DNA of 22,813 nucleotides, taken from a virus. Shown here one piece after another: positions 6,528-11,058 of this stretch (its first letter is position 1; each line of letters begins with the position of its first letter). The notes below the pieces were generated by a model. The model was not told where the DNA came from, did no database searches, and was given only the letters and a program-made list of their open reading frames with translations. The stretch lies in IMG/VR virus record IMGVR_UViG_3300037193_001180, positions 1 through 22,813 of that record; one strand, written 5' to 3'. The position numbers and the translations under genes are program-made.

Positions 6528-6561
6528 CGCTGCAGAAAGCAGCGGACGCCCTCGCGGGCGT
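6528..6561 (-). terminator. Tandem hairpins, possible leftward terminator
   Basis: Two adjacent hairpins lie between genes: ACGCCC/GGGCGT (6546-6551 with 6556-6561, tetraloop) and CGCTGC/GCAGCG (6528-6533 with 6539-6544). On the minus strand no clear T tract follows, only a CTTTC inside the second loop. Termination or RNA stabilisation are both possible. Confidence 0.35.
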
Positions 6562-6568
6562 TTCGGCC

Positions 6569-6895
6569 TTATGCCAATTCGAATGTTTCGAGCGACTCGA
6601 TCAGCTCTGGGTTCGCGGCCAGGAAGTTGCCGTACTTCTCTGCGGCGTCCACGCCCTTGTGAAATTCCTGACTGTAGTACACCGGCTTGAAAATGCGACG
6701 TGAGAACCGCATCTCGCCATCTTCGCTCGTCACCGTGACTTCTACGAGCGTCTGACTGTTACTGGCATCGTCGCCGCTCACGATGATGGCGTACGGCCCA
6801 ACGTGGGCGATAAGCGGCTCGCGGCCGTCGGCCAGCTTGCAAGCGCCCGCATAACCGTACCAATCTTGACGGGTAAAGGGTTTGAGCATTGTCAT
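6569..6895 (-). CDS. Hypothetical protein (108 aa)
   Basis: The ATG at 6895 follows GGAGAACGCAA; upstream in-frame codons lie in the gene before it. The protein has an aromatic N-terminal part (W-Y-G-Y-A-G) and a central beta-rich region (Y-A-I-I-V-S-G-D-D, L-V-E-V-T-V-T). The C-terminal helix is F-L-A-A-N-P-E-L-I-E-S-L. It is soluble and slightly acidic. I recognise no family. It ends against the tandem hairpins at 6528-6561. Confidence 0.65.
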   Translation of the reverse strand: MTMLKPFTRQDWYGYAGACKLADGREPLIAHVGPYAIIVSGDDASNSQTLVEVTVTSEDGEMRFSRRIFKPVYYSQEFHKGVDAAEKYGNFLAANPELIESLETFELA

Positions 6896-6909
6896 TTGCG
6901 TTCTCCAGG

Positions 6910-7302
6910 TTACAGCATGCCGTTGTCTTTCATCCACGCCACAGTGCTGGCGCTTACGCCAGTCTTGCGCCAGTGCGCGGCCCTACGCTTGGCCCGCTGC
7001 TCCGGCGTGGATGGCTTGCGCGGCTTGGTAGGCGCAGCGCCAGCCACTGGCACAGCCTTATATGCAAAGTTCTGGCATACCTTGTAGCGCGGCCCTTGCC
7101 GGTACGCAGGCACAATCCAGCCGTTGTATGTAACCTCGATGGCCTGGAACATTTTCTCCTGGCCTGCCGACGTGCGGCCCTTGAACTTGCCCACTACCTT
7201 GTATGTAGCGCCCTCGGGCAGCGCGTACACTGTAGCCTCGCCTAGCAGCGGCTTGTCCAGACGCTGGCCCCTGGCACGACGAACGATTGACTTGCGATAC
7301 AT
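6910..7302 (-). CDS. Hypothetical basic protein (130 aa)
   Basis: The ATG at 7302 follows CATCGTCCATCGGAGGAA, identical in its 18 bases to the leader of the gene at 7449-7688. The N-terminal two-thirds alternate as beta strands (T-Y-K-V-V-G-K-F-K-G-R). A Pro/Ala linker (P-T-K-P-R-K-P-S-T-P) leads to a basic C-terminal helix-rich segment (Q-R-A-K-R-R-A-A-H-W-R-K-T-G), possibly DNA- or RNA-binding. No family is recognised. The surrounding stretch 6603-7658 contains no GATC. Confidence 0.65.
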   Translation of the reverse strand: MYRKSIVRRARGQRLDKPLLGEATVYALPEGATYKVVGKFKGRTSAGQEKMFQAIEVTYNGWIVPAYRQGPRYKVCQNFAYKAVPVAGAAPTKPRKPSTPEQRAKRRAAHWRKTGVSASTVAWMKDNGML

Positions 7303-7335
7303 GGTTGCATTCCTCCGATGGACGATGCTGTGAAG

Positions 7336-7443
7336 TTACTTGTGCTTTCGGGCGGCACGACGCCGCCCTCGCAACTGCCATTCCTTTTGCTGCCACACTG
7401 CGCGCAGCTTCCGGTCTGCGCGGCTTGTCTTTTGCTTTCTCAT
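7336..7443 (-). CDS. Very basic miniprotein (35 aa)
   Basis: A 35-codon frame starts at the ATG at 7443, 5 bases after the stop of the upstream gene (TGACCGCC-ATG). About 40 percent of its residues are Lys or Arg (R-R-R-A-A-R-K-H-K at the end). Such peptides often bind RNA or DNA, but no motif is defined. The ribosome site is weak (GGTGA), so coupling would be needed. Possible non-coding spacer is the alternative. Confidence 0.4.
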   Translation of the reverse strand: MRKQKTSRADRKLRAVWQQKEWQLRGRRRAARKHK

Positions 7444-7448
7444 GGCGG

Positions 7449-7688
7449 TCACCCTACGAGCTTCTCGACGTTGGCGCAGTCGCCGTGCTGTGCAAGCCAC
7501 TTGGCTGCGTCGAGGCACGCTTTGCGAAGCGCCTTCTCAAGTTCCTTGCGGCTGCCATGGTGCTGCTTCTTGTTCAGGTTGCTACCGATGCGCAGTTCCA
7601 TGCCTCCTGGCAGCTTGACTTGCACTGAACCGAAGTGCGTCTTGTTCTTGCCGCCAGTGATCATCAACTTCTTGATTGCCTTGCTCAT
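7449..7688 (-). CDS. Hypothetical basic protein (79 aa)
   Basis: The ATG at 7688 follows CATCGTCCATCGGAGGAA, so the start is well set. The protein begins with a Lys-rich segment (S-K-A-I-K-K-L), has a beta-like middle (F-G-S-V-Q-V-K-L-P-G-G-M-E-L-R-I), and ends with a charged helix (R-K-E-L-E-K-A-L-R-K-A). A small RNA- or DNA-binding protein is conceivable. The family is not recognised. Confidence 0.65.
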   Translation of the reverse strand: MSKAIKKLMITGGKNKTHFGSVQVKLPGGMELRIGSNLNKKQHHGSRKELEKALRKACLDAAKWLAQHGDCANVEKLVG

Positions 7689-7725
7689 GACGATTTCCTC
7701 CGATGGACGATGTTTGTTTGCAGAA

Positions 7726-7752
7726 CAGAGCGCACTCGACGAATGCGCTCTG
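7726..7752 (-). promoter_or_regulatory. Perfect 9-bp hairpin upstream of the 7449-7688 gene
   Basis: CAGAGCGCA (7726-7734) and TGCGCTCTG (7744-7752) form a 9-bp perfect stem with a 9-base loop. On the minus strand no T tract follows, so it is not a textbook terminator. It lies 38 bases before the start codon of the downstream gene, inside its leader. Confidence 0.4.
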
Positions 7753-7788
7753 CGCTACATGCGCCGCGATCCATGCGACGCCGTAACA

Positions 7789-7911
7789 CTACAAGGTGCG
7801 TTTGCGCTTAACGGCAGACTGCTCACAAGAGCAATGTGGCCTGCGCGCCAGTTTGCGCGGTTTGCATGCGCCGCACCTTGCAACCATATACCACTCGCAC
7901 TTGCTGTCCAT
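7789..7911 (-). CDS. Cys-rich miniprotein, probable zinc knuckle (40 aa)
   Basis: A 40-codon frame starts at the ATG at 7911, preceded by GAGG with a 9-base gap, and ends in TAG at 7789. The protein reads M-D-S-K-C-E-W-Y, then R-C-G-A-C-K-P-R-K, then H-C-S-C-E and a basic tail K-R-K-R-T-L. C-x-x-C plus C-x-C with basic flanks is typical of small zinc-binding nucleic-acid proteins. The other frames over the same DNA look compositionally random. It is the only gene candidate I can defend between 7689 and 8555. Confidence 0.45.
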   Translation of the reverse strand: MDSKCEWYMVARCGACKPRKLARRPHCSCEQSAVKRKRTL

Positions 7912-8360
7912 GGGGCGCGGCCTCGGTGGGTACTGGCCCCCCTGCGCTTGTGCAGTTTGTAATTGCTGGCAGCTTGCGCCCTGCCTAGCCGGTTGCGTTG
8001 CCCGGCTGCGTTACCACGCACCTTATACGGTGCGCTTGTACCTCCTGCCTTGTTTACAGCCGCGCAGTGTGCGGCGTTGGCGTGGCGTTGCTAGTGCCTT
8101 GCCCTTGTCGGCTCGCTGCTGGTTTCATGCGCGCCCCGTGGCGCGGTTTGCAGCTTAGTGCTTTGGTGCTTAGGTGCGGGCGGTACTTTGCCTGCGTTGC
8201 CTGCCAGCCTGTTACCTGCTGGCCCCTATGCCTTACCGGCACTGCGGGCGACTAACTCCGCTTGCCTACTGTCGCTTGGGGCGCGCTAGCGCTTTGCCGC
8301 CCCTACTTTGCGCCCGGCTGTACTGGCCCTTTGCCAGCCCGGTCTCCCTATGCAGCACAT
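7912..8360. other. Gene-poor block with A-depleted plus strand
   Basis: No convincing gene is seen in about 450 bases. Across 8041-8340 I count about 22 A in 300 bases on the plus strand, while T is about 30 percent where counted (8041-8100). The minus strand is therefore T-poor and has few stop codons, which creates spurious open frames. Small hairpins occur, such as CGCACC/GGTGCG at 8017-8034. The leftward promoter candidate at 8361-8390 would transcribe it as a U-poor leader or non-coding RNA. Confidence 0.5.
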
Positions 8361-8390
8361 ATTATAGGTGTGCAACTACTAGCGGTGCAA
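8361..8390 (-). promoter_or_regulatory. Candidate leftward sigma70-type promoter
   Basis: On the minus strand a perfect TATAAT (complement of 8361-8366) lies 18 bases after TTGCAC (complement of 8385-8390). The -35 box matches the consensus TTGACA at 3 of 6 positions. It would drive the genes from 7911 leftward. The three palindromes at 8457-8548 lie 70-190 bases upstream. Confidence 0.45.
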
Positions 8391-8456
8391 CCGAAATTCG
8401 GCCGAAATCGCAACTATAAACGGTGCAGGAACAAGCACTTACGCGCGCTTTTGCCG

Positions 8457-8548
8457 GTTGCTCAAAAAGTGAGCAACTCGCTGCTCAAAAAATGAGCAAC
8501 TCGCGCACTGCCCTACCGCTCAGTAGCCTTCTGCTCAAAATTTGAGCA
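8457..8548. repeat. Three TGCTCA-N5-TGAGCA palindromes
   Basis: Three near-identical palindromes, each with TGCTCA and TGAGCA arms around a 5-base A/T-rich spacer: 8457-8477 (arms extend to GTTGCTCA/TGAGCAAC), 8482-8498, and 8532-8548 (arms extend to TGCTCAAA/TTTGAGCA). The first two also share the flank GAGCAACTCGC. Centres are 23 and 50 bases apart. They resemble operators for a dimeric regulator or initiator-binding sites. Confidence 0.75.
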
Positions 8549-8555
8549 ATGTTTG

Positions 8556-9599
8556 TTACGCGCCTTCCGATTTTCGTTCTGTTGCCAGCTTGTAGCCTTC
8601 CAGCTCGAAGGCTTTCGTGATCGCTCGTCCTCGTGCAGCGGCGCGTCCTTTGGCTGCATCGAAGTTTTCCGGATCGGCGCACGCCGACTCGCCAGTGATG
8701 GTCGCGCCAGACTTCATGACGAGCACGCAGAATGTTAGCAAGCTCAGCGACGGGTGTATCGTCACCGCCGTCTCGCCACGCCCTTCCTGATTCGCAACGG
8801 CATCGGCCGCTGTGAAATAGTACTCGTGTGCGATCATGGCGTCGAGCTTCTCGTATGTGATCCGTGTTGCGTCGTTCACTTCGTTCTCCAGTTGTATGAT
8901 GACGGGATTTGCGATCAGGGTCGCGTGTTGTTCGACTTCGACAATTGTCACTCCTCGCTCGTACGCATCGATACGAACTTGGAGTCCAGCTCGCAGCGCC
9001 TCGACTCCACCGTTCTCCGCCGCGAAGCCTTCGTTCTTGTGCGCCATCAGCAGGTCGCTTGCAGCTTCCCATACTCCCTTCAGCTGATCTCGTTCGCGCA
9101 CCACTTCTTCGTACGTCTGTGGAAGTAGCGACACGAGCGCATGAGCGAACGCGTCGCAAGCCATTTGACGTACATCCTTCAACTGATTCAGCTCGTTCAG
9201 CGCGTCGTTCAGTCGAAACTGCAACTGCGACGCACGGTCGCACATGTCGTTGCCAGCGTCGCGCTCGGTCACACGCCATAGCGGTGACCCGCAGTTGGGG
9301 CAGTTGTCCGGCGTGTTGTCCGCCGTCATTGCGCCAGAGCGCACATGCATCGCGATCTTGTTCAATTGGAACTGGCACTTCGCGCAGCGGAACAGGCCGG
9401 GCACATAGCACAGCTCTTCCAACTGCCTGATCCGTGACAGCAGTTGCTCCAGCTGTGGCACTCGTAGTCGGTAGCCTTCCTGTACGCCAGCGCTGAAGAA
9501 CGACTGCAAGTGCGGATGCGAGTGCGCATCGGACAGCCCGGCCTTCTTCAAGTATTCCTGATATGCGTTGTTCAGCAACGTGTCAACGTCGACGCTCAT
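8556..9599 (-). CDS. Zinc-ribbon protein with C-terminal N4 gp49/Sf6 gp66 domain (347 aa)
   Basis: The ATG at 9599 overlaps the TGA of the upstream gene (ATGA) and has GGAGA before it. Residues 65-110 contain two Cys pairs (C-A-K-C and C-P-N-C-G), a likely zinc ribbon. The middle is a long charged helical region (L-N-D-A-L-N-E-L-N-Q-L-K, V-V-R-E-R-D-Q-L-K). The last 90 residues match the N4 gp49/Sf6 gene 66 family pattern: Y-Y-F-T-A-A-D, L-T-F-C-V-L-V, T-G-E-S-A-C-A-D-P-E-N-F-D, then A-F-E-L-E-G-Y. That family is widespread in phages, usually as a stand-alone protein of about 80-110 residues, and its function is not established. Confidence 0.8.
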   Translation of the reverse strand: MSVDVDTLLNNAYQEYLKKAGLSDAHSHPHLQSFFSAGVQEGYRLRVPQLEQLLSRIRQLEELCYVPGLFRCAKCQFQLNKIAMHVRSGAMTADNTPDNCPNCGSPLWRVTERDAGNDMCDRASQLQFRLNDALNELNQLKDVRQMACDAFAHALVSLLPQTYEEVVRERDQLKGVWEAASDLLMAHKNEGFAAENGGVEALRAGLQVRIDAYERGVTIVEVEQHATLIANPVIIQLENEVNDATRITYEKLDAMIAHEYYFTAADAVANQEGRGETAVTIHPSLSLLTFCVLVMKSGATITGESACADPENFDAAKGRAAARGRAITKAFELEGYKLATERKSEGA

Positions 9600-9784
9600 T
9601 TGGTGTTCTCCACGACATCGATGCGACAGATCATGCACGGCTGATGCGGCGAACTCTTGATCGCGCTCGCAACCAAGTAGCCAATGGCTTGCGCGCACTT
9701 GTCTTGATTCGGTCCTTCGAGGACACCCTCCAGAAGGACCTTCGTGATCTGTATGCCGCACCATCCCTTCTGCTCATCGTTCAT
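9596..9784 (-). CDS. Hypothetical protein (62 aa)
   Basis: The ATG at 9784 follows GGAGAACACCG and overlaps the end of the upstream gene by 11 bases. Its own end repeats the same GGAGAACACC sequence as the ribosome site of the next gene. The protein contains four Cys, including C-M-I-C near the C-terminus (H-Q-P-C-M-I-C-R), so metal binding is possible. The central part is helical (A-I-G-Y-L-V-A-S-A-I). No family is recognised. Confidence 0.6.
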   Translation of the reverse strand: MNDEQKGWCGIQITKVLLEGVLEGPNQDKCAQAIGYLVASAIKSSPHQPCMICRIDVVENTK

Positions 9785-10202
9785 CGGTGTTCTCCACGAA
9801 GCCTTCCAGCTTGCGCAGCACTTCGATCTTGTGCATGCCGCTGCTGTACGCCATTTCATCCGTGTCGCCAACGATCATGCGGTGCACTTGCAGAGTGATG
9901 ACGTTCACCTCTCGCTCGTAGCCTTGGCCCGTGACCTGCCAACCGAAGCGACGTTCGGTCTGCGTGCCATCCCATGGCAACGTGCCGAGGATCTTCGCCG
10001 GCTCCCAGTGATCTCTAACATTTATTCTTCGCATGTTTGGATCGCCTCTGTATAGAAGTTCCTTTGGAATCTTGTTCACATCGATGTGAGCAGGCACGGT
10101 GAACTCCGCGCCTTGCTCACCGACCAACACCTTCTGCTGCTTCAGCGTGCCTCCTGCATAGTATGGCACGCCACATACCCAAATGATTCTGCTCGTGTTC
10201 AT
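9774..10202 (-). CDS. Hypothetical protein (142 aa)
   Basis: The ATG at 10202 overlaps the TGA of the zinc-ribbon miniprotein gene (TCATGA). The protein looks beta-rich throughout (R-I-I-W-V-C-G-V-P-Y, V-N-V-I-T-L-Q-V-H-R-M-I-V) and has a C-terminal helix (K-I-E-V-L-R-K-L-E-G-F-V). No transmembrane segment or catalytic motif is seen. It sits in a run of coupled small genes between the primase-helicase and the N4 gp49-domain gene. Function unknown. Confidence 0.65.
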   Translation of the reverse strand: MNTSRIIWVCGVPYYAGGTLKQQKVLVGEQGAEFTVPAHIDVNKIPKELLYRGDPNMRRINVRDHWEPAKILGTLPWDGTQTERRFGWQVTGQGYEREVNVITLQVHRMIVGDTDEMAYSSGMHKIEVLRKLEGFVENTDER

Positions 10203-10294
10203 GACTTCGGTACGAACCACACTCTACAGATACGGCAGTAGACCGCCGTCGCCTTCTTGTATTCTTCCAAGCACGCCGGACATTTGCACTTCAT
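10199..10294 (-). CDS. Zinc-ribbon miniprotein (31 aa)
   Basis: A 31-codon frame starts at the ATG at 10294, overlapping the TGA of the upstream gene, and its own TGA overlaps the next ATG. It reads M-K-C-K-C-P-A-C-L-E-E-Y, then Y-C-R-I-C-R-V-W-F. The C-x-x-C pairs, spaced by about 13 residues, form a minimal zinc ribbon. AGGTG lies 7 bases upstream of the ATG. Overlap on both sides and the clear Cys pattern make it credible despite its size. Confidence 0.65.
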   Translation of the reverse strand: MKCKCPACLEEYKKATAVYCRICRVWFVPKS

Positions 10295-10464
10295 GCTTGC
10301 ACCTGATCTGCGGGAGTACGTCGCACTTCCTTCAGCTGGCCGTCGATCCACTCATACGTCACGAACGCGCCGTCTTTGATCGTATGTATGAAGGTGCGCG
10401 GCTCGGTCTGCTTGAAGCTGTAGGTCCAACGCAGCCAGTCCTCAAACGAATCGATGTCGGCCAT
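10291..10464 (-). CDS. Hypothetical acidic protein (57 aa)
   Basis: The ATG at 10464 follows GAGGACGTC, and the frame ends in a TGA overlapping the next start (ATGA). The protein starts M-A-D-I-D-S-F-E-D-W-L-R-W and has an aromatic, beta-like middle (F-V-T-Y-E-W-I-D-G-Q). It is small, soluble and slightly acidic. No family is recognised; the call rests on the ribosome site and coupling with both neighbours. Confidence 0.6.
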   Translation of the reverse strand: MADIDSFEDWLRWTYSFKQTEPRTFIHTIKDGAFVTYEWIDGQLKEVRRTPADQVQA

Positions 10465-10471
10465 GACGTCC

Positions 10472-10735
10472 TCACTCGAACGACGAGTAGTCGCTCATGC
10501 TGATACGACGCTCGTCGTCTGGATCTGAAGATACCTTCAGCGTAGTCGACTCGCCACCGACGTCACCTGTGAACGACATCGAACTGAGATCGCCAGCGCT
10601 GTGAACCTCGTAGCCTTTCAGCGCATCCTTCAGCAACGCCTCCGCCACTTCGATGTGAGCGATGGACTCACCGAAGATCACGGGCACGAAGTGTGTCGTC
10701 TGATCCATCTTCTTTTTGAACATCACGTACTTCAC
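10472..10735 (-). CDS. Hypothetical protein (87 aa)
   Basis: The GTG at 10735 follows AGGTGAATT. It lies 68 bases inside the upstream frame, a larger overlap than elsewhere, so the in-frame ATG at 10723 is an alternative. The N-terminus is basic (M-F-K-K-K-M-D), the centre helical (H-I-E-V-A-E-A-L-L-K-D-A-L-K-G-Y), and the C-terminus Ser/Asp-rich (S-S-D-P-D-D-E-R-R). No known family is recognised. Confidence 0.6.
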   Translation of the reverse strand: MKYVMFKKKMDQTTHFVPVIFGESIAHIEVAEALLKDALKGYEVHSAGDLSSMSFTGDVGGESTTLKVSSDPDDERRISMSDYSSFE

Positions 10736-10952
10736 AATTCACCTCGTAGTGTCGCTTCACTTGTCCAACCGCATCAGCAAAGAATCCACACGTACACCCT
10801 TCGCACTGAACGGGATGGAAACTACCGTCATCCGGCGGATGCTCGATCAGCGACATCCGCAAACAGTTCGGACAGTATACTCGTAGCTGTCGACGCTCGC
10901 AGTCGTCCTGCGCCTTGTACCATCGCACATCATCGTCTGGTCTCTCGTCCAT
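10668..10952 (-). CDS. Zinc-ribbon protein, distantly Lar-like (94 aa)
   Basis: The ATG at 10952 has GAGG 7 bases upstream; a GTG just before it is an alternative. The protein carries two Cys pairs: Y-C-P-N-C-L at about residues 27-31 and V-Q-C-E-G-C-T-C-G-F-F at about 47-56. A helix (D-A-V-G-Q-V-K-R-H-Y) follows. The layout is reminiscent of Lar-type restriction-alleviation proteins, but the similarity is weak and I do not assign that function. The C-terminal 20 residues overlap the next gene and look compositionally poor. Confidence 0.55.
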   Translation of the reverse strand: MDERPDDDVRWYKAQDDCERRQLRVYCPNCLRMSLIEHPPDDGSFHPVQCEGCTCGFFADAVGQVKRHYEVNCEVRDVQKEDGSDDTLRARDLR

Positions 10953-11058
10953 CACAGCACCTCTTTCTCTTCGCGAGAATCAGTCCGATGAATATGCCTG
11001 CAATCAAACATCCCATGCCGTAGGCGTTCAACCATAGGTGCATCATATAGGTGTTCAT
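10930..11058 (-). CDS. Single-helix membrane protein (42 aa)
   Basis: The ATG at 11058 overlaps the stop of the primase-helicase gene (TGATG), with GGAGA 10 bases upstream. The protein has one hydrophobic segment, about residues 8-29 (G-M-G-C-L-I-A-G-I-F-I-G-L-I-L-A), followed by a basic cytoplasmic-type tail (K-R-K-R-C-C-D-G-R). This is a single-pass protein with its C-terminus probably inside the cell. A role in anchoring replication proteins or in exclusion is speculative. Confidence 0.6.
   Translation of the reverse strand: MNTYMMHLWLNAYGMGCLIAGIFIGLILAKRKRCCDGRETRR

Noticed and set aside
7796-8158. A 120-codon Cys/Leu/Arg-rich frame on the plus strand
   Set aside because: The plus strand is A-poor here, so stops are rare by composition; there is no ribosome site and the product has no ordered motif.
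8054-8242. A 62-codon frame on the minus strand in the gene-poor block
   Set aside because: T-poor minus strand makes stops rare; no ribosome site and no domain-like pattern.
8485-9411. A 308-codon Arg-rich frame on the minus strand
   Set aside because: It is a frame-shifted shadow of the N4 gp49-domain gene.
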